Below are positions 1 to 7,834 of a stretch of DNA of 20,173 nt, piece by piece (the stretch's first letter is position 1; every line of letters begins with the position of its first letter). The translations under genes and the position numbers were made by a program. Below the pieces are notes generated by a model, which saw nothing but the letters and a program-made list of their open reading frames with translations, had not been told where the DNA came from and searched no databases. This stretch comes from Ga0077536 sp043744805. Lineage in GTDB: Bacteria; Pseudomonadota; Gammaproteobacteria; Ga0077536. The stretch is from contig JAYTTZ010000237.1 of assembly GCA_043744805.1 (NCBI GenBank), positions 1 through 20,173 of the forward strand, given 5' to 3'.

Positions 1-32
1 GCGGGCTCAGAGCTCAATGAGTACTCAGCCCA

Positions 33-269
33 GTGCCAGGAACCCGGATCACCGATCAGCAGGTATGCCTCTACATGAACATCCGAAGAAACAAGTCACA
101 AGCGCTGGCCGCCGCCAAGGCGGGGATCAGCGAGCGCAGTGCGCGCCGCATTGAAGTCGCCGTCGAACTACCGTCACAGAGCCCGCGCCGCTATTGGCGC
201 TCGCGAACCAATCCGTTTGCCGAGGTCTGGGATAGCGAGGTCGTGCCGTTGCTGAAGAGCGGACTCGGC
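33..269 (+). pseudogene. IS21-family transposase (IstA) N-terminal remnant
   Basis: The first ~78 residues from a GTG at 33 read like the N-terminus of IS21-type IstA: ITDQQVCLYMN, then AAAKAGISERSARRIE (a helix-turn-helix region), then LPSQSPRRYW and VWDSEVVPLL. IstA normally runs to roughly 400-500 residues and carries a DDE integrase core followed by istB. Here the similarity stops near 269, and the rest of the open frame (to 458) looks unrelated. No DDE core, istB or terminal inverted repeat is visible. This is therefore a dead insertion-sequence fragment. The family call rests on remembered family sequence, not on a search. Confidence 0.75.
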
Positions 270-490
270 CGATGCGGGCGCTCAACGGCGCATCCGTGCC
301 ATCAACCCTGCTCCAAGCAGAAAAATAAAAAAATTGGAAATTGCCTACTAGTTTGCGATGCCACGCCCGGCCAGCTGCAAGCCGGGACAGATGATCCTCC
401 CGGCCGGAGTTTCCCGGCGGCCCTTGCGGCCTCGCCCTTGGGGCGCGGGCTCCGTTAACATCTCCCAACCCCAAACCGTCGAGGAAGCCC

Positions 491-940
491 ATGGAAGTGC
501 AATTTGAAGGCCAGTGCGCCTGCGGCGAAATCCGCTATCGGTCCGCTGCAAAGCCGACGTTCTCCTGGATCTGCCATTGCCGCGATTGCCAGCGCGCGAG
601 CGGGACCGCGTATTGCGCCATCCTGTACCTCCCGCGCAAGGCGCTCACCGTCGAGCGCACGGCTCGCTATTACACAGTGACCGCTGAGAGCGGTAACGCA
701 GTGAGTCGCGGCTTCTGCCCAAGCTGCGGCTCCCCGATGTTTATCCTCGCGGACCTCGTTCCGGAAGAGCAGGGCGTGTGGGCCTCCAGTCTCGACCTTC
801 CTGAAATCTTCGCTCCCAGCGTGCAGGTCTGGTGTAACAGCGCACGGACCTGGGGAGCCCTGCATCCGACCCTGCCACGAATCGGGAAGGCGCCTTCAGC
901 AGAAGAGTTCGCAGGCATCCTCGCGGCAGGTGGCGGGTAG
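491..940 (+). CDS. GFA/CENP-V domain zinc protein
   Basis: A 149-residue protein of the GFA family (named after glutathione-dependent formaldehyde-activating enzyme). The family's zinc-binding cysteine pattern is complete: C9/C11, C28/C30/C33 (the CHCRDC segment) and C76/C79. The length is normal for a single-domain GFA protein. A GAGGA ribosome-binding site precedes the ATG by six bases, which supports the start. Biochemical roles of most GFA paralogues are unproven, so formaldehyde-glutathione chemistry should not be assumed. It stands alone between an insertion-sequence remnant and a truncated gene, with no operon partner. A second GFA protein with the same cysteine spacing lies at 12482. 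Confidence 0.9.
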   Translation: MEVQFEGQCACGEIRYRSAAKPTFSWICHCRDCQRASGTAYCAILYLPRKALTVERTARYYTVTAESGNAVSRGFCPSCGSPMFILADLVPEEQGVWASSLDLPEIFAPSVQVWCNSARTWGALHPTLPRIGKAPSAEEFAGILAAGGG

Positions 941-948
941 GCGGGTAG

Positions 949-1575
949 GGGTTCCCTGCGGCAGTCCTGGGGCGCGGCCTGGTCTACGTCGCCGACCGTG
1001 GCGGCGTACATGAAATCGACGTGGCGCAGGCCAAGATCCTGCGAACCATCGAAATCCTGCGCGCGGCCTTCCTCAACGACGTCGCAGCCGCGCCCAACGG
1101 TGATCTCTTCGTCTCGGACTTCCAGGGGAATCGCACCTACCACCTCGGGCATGATCGAAAGCCCGCAATCGGGCTCGAGGGCGAGACCCTGCAGAACCCC
1201 AATGGATTAACCGTCGATGGCGGAGATCTGGTCATCGCCAAGAGCAGGAAGCTGACGCCCCCGGGATCCGGTAGCCCGATTGCGAGCTTCCACGGCGTTG
1301 TCAAAGTGGGCGCGGACTACTGGGCGACCGACTGGCCGGGTGGACGCTTGCTGCGCATCTCGAACGCTGGTGACGTCCAGGTGGTCATGTCCGGCTTCTA
1401 CCAACTCGCCGACCTCGGCTATGACCCGGGCAGTAAAACCATCGCGATGCCCATCATGAGCGATAACCGACTGGTGTTCCTGCGCCTGGGGGCGCTGGAC
1501 CAGGATGGAACGCTGCGGCCCCGCACGGGTTGCGGGCGCATGCCGCAAACGCTGATTTGCGACAGTAGCGGATAA
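949..1575 (+). pseudogene. SMP-30/NHL-type beta-propeller fragment, 5'-truncated
   Basis: From about 961 the frame reads LGRGLVYVADRGGVHEIDVA, followed by repeated propeller-blade phrases: AAPNGDLFVSDFQGNR, NPNGLTVDGGDLVIA, YWATDWPGGRLLRIS and GYDPGSKTIAMPIMSDNRLV. These are typical of SMP-30/gluconolactonase-like or NHL-repeat proteins, which are usually ~300 residues and often secreted. An in-frame stop lies at 946 and no good start codon precedes the homology. The first possible start, GTG at 1021, falls inside a blade. The N-terminal third and any signal peptide are therefore missing. The last ~25 codons (after ~1500) look unrelated to the family. Probably a decayed gene; its original substrate cannot be inferred. 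Confidence 0.65.
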
Positions 1576-1693
1576 ACCCAAGGTCGATTGGCCACCAGGT
1601 GACGGGAAGCGCCCATTTCGGACGCACATTTCGGGACAGCCATCGATTAAACGAAGCCGGTCGGCCATTCCTCGTGCAAGGTGCTCGCCCGCC

Positions 1694-3607
1694 TCACCCA
1701 AGCAGATGCGCCACCACCAACTCCGCCGCCTCCTCTGCCGTCAGCGCGGCCGTATCAATCCTGATCTCGGGCTCGCGCGGTGGCTCGTACGGAGAATCGA
1801 TACCCGTGAAGTTCTTCAACTGCCCCGAGCGCGCCTTCTTGTAGAGCCCCTTCACATCCCGCCGCTCGGCCTCCTCCAGCGCGGTGTCGACGTGGATTTC
1901 GATGAACTCCCCAGCCGCCAGCATGCCGCGCACCATCTCGCGTTCGGCCCGGAAAGGGGAAATGAAGGCGGTGAGTACGATGAGGCCGGCGTCGGTCATG
2001 AGCTTGGCGACTTCGCCCACGCGACGGATGTTCTCGATGCGATCGGCTTCGGTGAAGCCGAGATCCTTGTTCAGGCCGTGGCGCACGTTGTCGCCGTCGA
2101 GCAGGAAGGTGTGTTTGCCGAGCGCGTGGAGTTTCTTCTCGACCAGGTTGCCGATGGTCGACTTGCCGGCACCGGAAAGTCCGGTGAACCAGAGTACGCA
2201 AGGGCGCTGTTGCTTCTGGGCGGCATGGGCGTCGCGCGTGATGTCGATGGCCTGCCAGTGCACGTTCTGGCTGCGGCGTAACGCGAAGTTGAGCATGCCG
2301 GCGGCCACCGTGGCGTTGGTGTATTTGTCGATCAGGATGAAGCCGCCGAGATCGTGGCTGGCCGCGTAGGGCTCGAACACGATGGGCTTGTCGGTGGTGA
2401 GGGTGACCACGCCGATGGCATTCAACTCAAGGGTCTTCACCGCCAGGTGCTCGAGGGTGTTGACATTGATCTGGTACTTCGGTGCCTGCACCTGTACCGA
2501 TACGGTCTGCGTGCCAAGCTTGAGCCAGTAGCCGCGGCCGGGGATCAGGTGCTCGTCCGCCATCCAGACCAGGGTGGCTTCGAACTGATCCGCGACTTCC
2601 GGGGGTTGCCCGGCACTGGCAATGACGTTTCCACGCGAGCAGTCCACTTCATCCGCCAGGGTCAAGGTGATTGATTGCCCCGCCACGGCTTCTTCCCGAT
2701 CCCCATCCATCGTCACGATCCGCACGACGGTGGAGGTCTTGCCCGAGGGCAGTACCCGGATGGCATCACCGGGCCGCACCCGACCGGTGGTCACCAGGCC
2801 TGCAAAGCCGCGGAAATCCAGGTGCGGCCGGCTTACCCACTGCACGGGCAGCCGGAAGGGCTGTTCCTGGGCCGCGGTTACGTCGAGTTCGACCGTCTCC
2901 AGGTGTTCGAGCAGCGGTGGGCCGGCGTACCAACTTGTGTGGCCCGAGCGCGCGGTAACGTTGTCGCCCTTGAACCCCGAGATGGGAATCGCGGTGAAGC
3001 CCGTGATTCCGATCGATGCCGCAAATCCAGCATAGTCGGCCACTATCTGGTCGAACGTCTCTTGCGCATAGCCCACGAGGTCCATCTTGTTCACCGCCAC
3101 CACGAGGTTGCGGATGCCGATGAGGTGGACGAGGTAGCTGTGGCGCCGGGTCTGCGTGAGCACGCCCTTGCGCGCGTCGATGAGGATCACGGCGAGATCG
3201 GCCGTGGACGCACCCGTCACCATGTTGCGCGTGTACTGCTCGTGGCCCGGCGTGTCCGCCACGATGAACTTGCGCTTGTCCGTGGAGAAGAAGCGATAGG
3301 CGACGTCGATGGTGATCCCTTGCTCGCGCTCGGCGGCGAGGCCGTCCACCAGCAGGGCGAAATCAATCTCCTGGCCCTGGGTGCCGACGCGCTTCGAGTC
3401 CGCTTCCAGCGCGGCGAGCTGGTCCTCGAAGATCATCTTCGAGTCGTACAGCAGGCGGCCGATGAGGGTGGACTTGCCATCGTCCACCGAACCGCAGGTG
3501 ATGAAGCGCATCAGCGACTTGTGCTGGTGCTGTTCGAGGTAGGCATCGATGTCCTCGGCAATGAGATCCGGGGCGTGATAGGAAGATTCGCGGGGGGTGT
3601 CGTTCAT
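1694..3607 (-). CDS. cysNC: Bifunctional sulfate adenylyltransferase subunit 1 / adenylylsulfate kinase (CysNC)
   Basis: This 637-residue fusion carries out two steps of sulfate activation. The N-terminal GTPase half (about 1-465) drives ATP sulfurylase with CysD. It has the G1 loop GSVDDGKS at 39-46, DTPGHEQY at 118-125 and NKMD at 173-176. The C-terminal half (about 468-637) is APS kinase, with P-loop GLSGAGKS at 476-483, the LDGDNVRHGL motif and the FISPFRAER active-site segment. It phosphorylates APS to PAPS. Both halves look full length with intact motifs. The gene starts 28 bases after cysD and is surely co-transcribed with it. The fused cysN-cysC form is common in proteobacteria that make PAPS for assimilation or sulfation. 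Confidence 0.97.
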   Translation of the reverse strand: MNDTPRESSYHAPDLIAEDIDAYLEQHQHKSLMRFITCGSVDDGKSTLIGRLLYDSKMIFEDQLAALEADSKRVGTQGQEIDFALLVDGLAAEREQGITIDVAYRFFSTDKRKFIVADTPGHEQYTRNMVTGASTADLAVILIDARKGVLTQTRRHSYLVHLIGIRNLVVAVNKMDLVGYAQETFDQIVADYAGFAASIGITGFTAIPISGFKGDNVTARSGHTSWYAGPPLLEHLETVELDVTAAQEQPFRLPVQWVSRPHLDFRGFAGLVTTGRVRPGDAIRVLPSGKTSTVVRIVTMDGDREEAVAGQSITLTLADEVDCSRGNVIASAGQPPEVADQFEATLVWMADEHLIPGRGYWLKLGTQTVSVQVQAPKYQINVNTLEHLAVKTLELNAIGVVTLTTDKPIVFEPYAASHDLGGFILIDKYTNATVAAGMLNFALRRSQNVHWQAIDITRDAHAAQKQQRPCVLWFTGLSGAGKSTIGNLVEKKLHALGKHTFLLDGDNVRHGLNKDLGFTEADRIENIRRVGEVAKLMTDAGLIVLTAFISPFRAEREMVRGMLAAGEFIEIHVDTALEEAERRDVKGLYKKARSGQLKNFTGIDSPYEPPREPEIRIDTAALTAEEAAELVVAHLLG

Positions 3608-3635
3608 GGTTCGTGGCTTCCGTCGCGCCGCGCGC

Positions 3636-4535
3636 TCAGAAGTAACCCTCCTGCTTCTTCTTCTCCATGCTGGCCGCCTGATCGTGGTCGATCGCCCGAC
3701 CCTGGCGCTCTGAAGTGGTGGTGAGGAGTATCTCCTGGATGACTTCGCGCAAGGTGCTTGCGGTGCTCTCGACCGCGCCGGACAGCGGATAGCAACCGAG
3801 GGTCCGGAAGCGCACCGAGCGTTCTACCGGCGTTTCCCCGGGGTGCAGTCGAAAGCGCTCGTCGTCCACCATCAGCAACAAGCCGTCGCGCTCCACGGTG
3901 GGCCGCGGCGCGGCGAAGTAAAGCGGCACGATGGGAATGCCTTCGAGGTAGATGTACTGCCAGATGTCGAGCTCCGTCCAGTTGGAAACAGGAAACACGC
4001 GGATGCTTTCACCCTTCGCCTTCTTCGCGTTGTAGAGCCGCCAGAGTTCGGGCCGCTGGTTCTTGGGATCCCAGCGATGGTTCGCCGAGCGGAAGGAAAA
4101 GATGCGTTCCTTGGCGCGACTCTTTTCCTCGTCGCGGCGGGCGCCACCAAAGGCCGCGTCGAAGCCAAACAGATCGAGCGCCTGCTTGAGTCCTTCCGTT
4201 TTCCAGAGATCGGTATGCAGGCTGCCGTGATCGAAAGGATTGATGCCGCGCGCCCTGGCGTCCGGGTTCTGGTACACGAGCAGTTCCATGCCGGACTCCT
4301 TCGCCATGCGTTCGCGCATGGCGTACATCGCCCGGAATTTCCACGTGGTATCGATGTGCAGCAGTGGAAAGGGCGGCACGGCCGGGAAGAAGGCCTTGCG
4401 GGCGAGATGGAGCATCACGGCCGAGTCCTTGCCGATCGAATAGAGCATCACGGGACGCTCCGCTTCCGCGACGACTTCGCGCAGGACGTGGATGCTTTCG
4501 GCTTCGAGCCGCTGCAGGTGGGTCAATGAAGTCAT
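3636..4535 (-). CDS. cysD: Sulfate adenylyltransferase subunit 2 (CysD)
   Basis: A 299-residue ATP sulfurylase small subunit, close to the ~300 residues typical of CysD. It belongs to the PP-loop/PAPS-reductase-like ATP pyrophosphatase fold and shows the nucleotide loop SIGKDS at 33-38, the HIDTTWKF segment and the C-terminal RFRTLGCYPLSGA and ERQGRAIDHD signatures. It makes APS from ATP and sulfate, powered by GTP hydrolysis on CysN. It is the first gene of a two-gene operon with cysNC. The ribosome-binding site before the ATG is weak, and no convincing promoter or CysB site could be picked by eye in the 167 bases upstream. Confidence 0.97.
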   Translation of the reverse strand: MTSLTHLQRLEAESIHVLREVVAEAERPVMLYSIGKDSAVMLHLARKAFFPAVPPFPLLHIDTTWKFRAMYAMRERMAKESGMELLVYQNPDARARGINPFDHGSLHTDLWKTEGLKQALDLFGFDAAFGGARRDEEKSRAKERIFSFRSANHRWDPKNQRPELWRLYNAKKAKGESIRVFPVSNWTELDIWQYIYLEGIPIVPLYFAAPRPTVERDGLLLMVDDERFRLHPGETPVERSVRFRTLGCYPLSGAVESTASTLREVIQEILLTTTSERQGRAIDHDQAASMEKKKQEGYF

Positions 4536-4702
4536 CGCGAGCCAGCCTGATCCTGACGGGTTATGCCGCGCCCGACTTTATCGTCTTGGTGCCGGGCTTA
4601 ATACAGACGCAGGGCCCCGGACTGCGCCCAAAGCCCGCCGGCGCAAGATCAATGTGGAATATGGATAGTCATTCTGGCCCCCTGCCCCACCCACGCAGCC
4701 CA

Positions 4703-5419
4703 CTACCCCGGCAGCAGTCCCAGGAAACGCGCCATCCAGCCGCCGACCAGCGCGTTGTCTACCGGCAGGTCCATGGTCGTCAGCGAGTGCGCCCGGATTT
4801 CCGGGCGCAGTTCCGTCGATTCTTCGGTCAAATCCCGCATGAAGGCGGCGGTGAACTCCGGATGCGGCTGGATCCCGAGCACGCGCTCGTCAAGCACGAA
4901 CATGGCGTTGGGGCAGTGGGCTGCGGAGGCCAGCCGTCTGGCTCCGGGCGGGAGGCGTACGACCTGATCCTGGTGCGACATGAAGAGGCGCAGGGGCCGC
5001 CCCGGTGGCGCCGAACCGTCGGGCGTGGAATCAACCAGGACCTCGAGGTTGCCGTGTCCCCAGCCCATCGAAGCGCGCTCCACTTTGCCGCCCAGTGCTG
5101 CGGCCATCAGCTGGTGGCCGAAGCACACGCCCACCTGGGGTGAGCCCACCTGGTGAATCTGCCGGACCAGTTCAAGGAGCGGAGGAATCCACGGCAGGGG
5201 CTCGTAAGCACTCGCGCGGGAACCGGAAATCACCCAGGCATCGCAGTCATCGACAGCGCCGGGGAGTTCGCCCGCATCCGCCGCATACCGGCGGAGCTCA
5301 AAGTACCCGCCGGCCTGCCCGAGCAGCGCGCCGTACATCTCGAGGTAGTCACCGTGGGCAGACCGCAGGGGCTCCCAGATGACGTCGCAGGTCAGGATCC
5401 CGAGGCGCTTTAACTTCAC
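4703..5419 (-). CDS. Class I glutamine amidotransferase-like protein (possible gamma-glutamyl hydrolase)
   Basis: A 238-residue stand-alone GATase1-fold protein. The triad is complete: Cys99 in GVCFGHQ, His186 and Glu188 in IQPHPEF. SHQDQV at 148-153 is another family landmark. The best start is a GTG at 5419, which overlaps the stop of the upstream dioxygenase gene by four bases (GTGA), so translation is probably coupled. The longer frame to 5500 would invade that gene. No synthetase domain is attached. In aniline degradation a protein of this fold (TdnT/AtdA2) works on the gamma-glutamyl adduct made by a glutamine-synthetase-like ligase. The same role is plausible here because two such ligases share the operon. 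GMP-synthase-type glutaminase is the more general alternative. Confidence 0.88.
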   Translation of the reverse strand: MKLKRLGILTCDVIWEPLRSAHGDYLEMYGALLGQAGGYFELRRYAADAGELPGAVDDCDAWVISGSRASAYEPLPWIPPLLELVRQIHQVGSPQVGVCFGHQLMAAALGGKVERASMGWGHGNLEVLVDSTPDGSAPPGRPLRLFMSHQDQVVRLPPGARRLASAAHCPNAMFVLDERVLGIQPHPEFTAAFMRDLTEESTELRPEIRAHSLTTMDLPVDNALVGGWMARFLGLLPG

Positions 5420-6300
5420 GTGGGAACCGCTTCTCCCCAGGTGATCAGCCGTTCCGCGAAGGGGTCGATGAACGGCGAGCGGTAGCCGTCTTCGCGCCAC
5501 AGGATGGGGAAGAAGGACTCGTCCATGCTGTCGTCGCCAAAGCGCTTGTAGCGGCTGTAGATGTAGCCGACGTAGTTCGGGTGGAAGCGGGTGTCGGAGG
5601 ACATGCAGTGGGCGACGATGGAACGCCGCGGCACGTCGCGGCGGTTCACGTCCGAACCATGCCAGGTCCAGCCGCCGTGGAAGGCGCCGCCGCCGGCCTT
5701 GACCACGATGGGAACGCGCTCGACGTTGCCAACGCCGGCCGCCTCGGCAGCCTTCATCATGTCCTTGGTCGGATCAGTCGGTGCGTGGAACTGCTCGATC
5801 ATCCCCGAGCGCCCCCAATGGTTGGAGCCACGCACGTACTCCACCGTGCCGCCCTCGGCGGTGGTGTCGTCAAGGGCGATCCAGCAACTGACCCAGTCAG
5901 GCTTGGTGGTCCACTGCTCGTAGGACGAATCCTGGTGGAAGCCGAGCGGCTTGCCGCCCGGTGGCTTCCACAGGATGTTGTCCTGGCTGATGCGGGTCCC
6001 GGGCCAGTGGCCAAGGCGACCGCAGGCACGGCCTATCGATTCCTGCAGGATGACGCCGGCCACGAAACGGTCGGACTTCCAGCCGTTGCAGATCTGGCGG
6101 GTGCGATCCGGGGGATCGCGGCCTTCCAGCCAGTTCACTTCGTCCGGCACCAGGCCGGTCTCGAACTTGCCCTTGAAGAGCTCGTCATAGCGCTCCCGCA
6201 GAACCGCCACTTCCGCGTCCGAGATGATCCGGTCGACCGTGATGAACCCGTCGCGTTTGAAGTCCTCGATCTGCTGGTCGGAAATCGCAAAGTCTTGCAT
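5416..6300 (-). CDS. Phytanoyl-CoA dioxygenase (PhyH) family Fe(II)/2-oxoglutarate oxygenase
   Basis: A 294-residue non-heme iron oxygenase. The iron ligands are visible as His122 and Asp124 in GFHQDSSY plus the distal His214 in WTWHGSDVNR. Arg225/Arg226 of PRRSIV is suited to bind the 2-oxoglutarate carboxylate. Family features WVSCWIALDD and GGTVEYVRGSNHWG are present, and the length is normal. GAGGA lies nine bases before the ATG. The gene follows the upstream ligase by 24 bases and overlaps the downstream amidotransferase gene, so it sits in the middle of an operon. PhyH proteins hydroxylate many small molecules, and the family alone does not give the substrate. Context suggests an amine or its gamma-glutamyl adduct. 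Confidence 0.92.
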   Translation of the reverse strand: MQDFAISDQQIEDFKRDGFITVDRIISDAEVAVLRERYDELFKGKFETGLVPDEVNWLEGRDPPDRTRQICNGWKSDRFVAGVILQESIGRACGRLGHWPGTRISQDNILWKPPGGKPLGFHQDSSYEQWTTKPDWVSCWIALDDTTAEGGTVEYVRGSNHWGRSGMIEQFHAPTDPTKDMMKAAEAAGVGNVERVPIVVKAGGGAFHGGWTWHGSDVNRRDVPRRSIVAHCMSSDTRFHPNYVGYIYSRYKRFGDDSMDESFFPILWREDGYRSPFIDPFAERLITWGEAVPT

Positions 6301-6324
6301 GGCACTGGTTCCTCGCTGGCTGCC

Positions 6325-7791
6325 TTACGGCAGGCAGTCCATGTAGGTCTCGTGATCCCAGGCCGTGACCGTGGCCAGGAACTTGTCCCACTCGTCGCGC
6401 TTGTAGTCGATGAACACGTCCCACATTTCGCCCGGCATGCTCGAGCGCACCAGCGGGTCGGCTTCGATCGCGTCCAGCGCCGTGCCGAGGTTGTTGGGGA
6501 GCTTGACCACTTTCTTCCCGGCAAGTTCGAGCTCGTAGATGTTCCGCTGCTCCAGCGGACCCGGATCCATCTGCTTGCTGATCCCTTCGTCCATCACCGC
6601 CAGCAGCGCGGAGTTGAGCAGGTAGGGATTGACCATCGAATCGACCGCGCGGTACTCGAAGCGTCCAGGCGCGGAAACCCGGAGCGCGCAGGTGCGGTTC
6701 TGATAGCCCCAGTTGTTGTACACCGGTGCCCAGTAGCCCTGATCCATGAGTCGACGATAGGAGTTGACGGTCGAGGCGCCGATCGCGGTAAGCGCGGGTA
6801 GGTGCTTGAGGATGCCACCAGCCGCCCACACGCCCACCTCTCCCGGCATGCGCGGATCGTCACCTTCCGGATCGAATTTGTTCTGGCCGCCCACGACATA
6901 CTTGTGGACATCGGGCATTGCGTGCCTGCCGTCGTCGCCGAGCTTCACCACGGCATCCTTGCCGCCTTTCCACAGCGAGAAATTGTGGTGGCAGCCGTTG
7001 GCCGAAACCTTCATGAAGGGCTTGGTCATGAAGCAGGCGATGACGTTGAATTCCCGCGCCACCTGCGCGCAAATCTGGCGGTAGGTGGTCAGGCGATCGG
7101 AGGTTCGTTCGACGTCGTCGTAAGTCCAGTTGAGTTCCAGCTGGCCGGGCGCGTCTTCATGGTCGCCCTGGATGCAGTCGATGCCCATCTTGCGGCAGTA
7201 CTCGGTGACCCTGAGCGTAATCGGGCGCAGCTCCTCGAACTGATCGATGTGGTAGCAGAAGGGCTTCGTCACGCCGCCGTCTGGCTTGCCGTCGGCGCCT
7301 TTCTTCAACCACATCATTTCTGGCTCGGTGCCAAGGCGCAGGCGCAGGCCGTGCTTCTGTTCGAAGGCCGCGTGCGCGCGCTTGAGGTTGCCGCGGCAGT
7401 CGGAGCTGAGGAACCCACCCGCATCGTTCGGTTCTTCGCGATTGCGGAACAAGGTGCAGAAGACGCGCGCCACTTTCGGCTCCCACGGCAACTGGCAGAA
7501 GGTTTCAGGGTCGGCGATGCCCACGAGTTCGCTCGCTTCTGGTCCATAGCCGAGGTAACGCCCCTTGCGGCTGATGAAGAGGTTGGCCGTGGACCCGTAG
7601 ACCAGCTGGAAGCCCTTGGTGGAGATTCTCTCCCAGTGATCCGCTGGCGCGCCCTTGCCAACGATGCGGCCGGTCACCGACACGAACTGGTAGTAGATGT
7701 ACTCGATACCCAGTGAGTTGATCAGGGCTCGGACTTTCTTCACACCGTCAGTCCGGGCGGCATCTTTCACATAAGCGTCCAAAGCGGTCAT
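6325..7791 (-). CDS. Glutamine-synthetase-family ligase 1 (probable gamma-glutamylamide synthetase)
   Basis: A 488-residue glutamine-synthetase-fold enzyme with the ATP/metal/glutamate residues intact: Glu156 and Glu158 in TEPEMM, Glu212 and Glu219 in HEDAPGQLE, His268 in NGCHH, and the Arg377-Glu379-Arg381 set in RFEYRAVD. Positions that handle ammonium in true GlnA differ. The FDGSS loop is replaced by VYGST (65-69), and the flap Glu of GYEAP is Trp354 in GYWAP. That fits a ligase joining glutamate to an organic amine, as in PuuA, GmaS, IpuC or TdnQ, rather than ammonia assimilation. AAGGAG sits six bases before the ATG. It is 43 bases after ligase 2 and 24 before the dioxygenase gene. Confidence 0.92.
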   Translation of the reverse strand: MTALDAYVKDAARTDGVKKVRALINSLGIEYIYYQFVSVTGRIVGKGAPADHWERISTKGFQLVYGSTANLFISRKGRYLGYGPEASELVGIADPETFCQLPWEPKVARVFCTLFRNREEPNDAGGFLSSDCRGNLKRAHAAFEQKHGLRLRLGTEPEMMWLKKGADGKPDGGVTKPFCYHIDQFEELRPITLRVTEYCRKMGIDCIQGDHEDAPGQLELNWTYDDVERTSDRLTTYRQICAQVAREFNVIACFMTKPFMKVSANGCHHNFSLWKGGKDAVVKLGDDGRHAMPDVHKYVVGGQNKFDPEGDDPRMPGEVGVWAAGGILKHLPALTAIGASTVNSYRRLMDQGYWAPVYNNWGYQNRTCALRVSAPGRFEYRAVDSMVNPYLLNSALLAVMDEGISKQMDPGPLEQRNIYELELAGKKVVKLPNNLGTALDAIEADPLVRSSMPGEMWDVFIDYKRDEWDKFLATVTAWDHETYMDCLP

Positions 7792-7834
7792 CGCCTTCTC
7801 CTTGAATTCAGCCCGCAGGCTCTTGATGGGTGAC

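Noticed and set aside
2675..3724. A 349-residue plus-strand frame opposite cysNC
   Set aside because: Composition is that of a shadow of a GC-rich gene, and the opposite strand is an unambiguous cysNC/cysD.
4536..4702. A CysB-type site or sigma-70 promoter upstream of cysD
   Set aside because: Several AT-richer patches exist, but none gives a convincing -35/-10 pair or known CysB pattern by eye.
5581..6801. A 406-residue plus-strand frame opposite the PhyH and ligase 1 genes
   Set aside because: It is antisense to two genes with intact catalytic motifs and has no recognisable domain.
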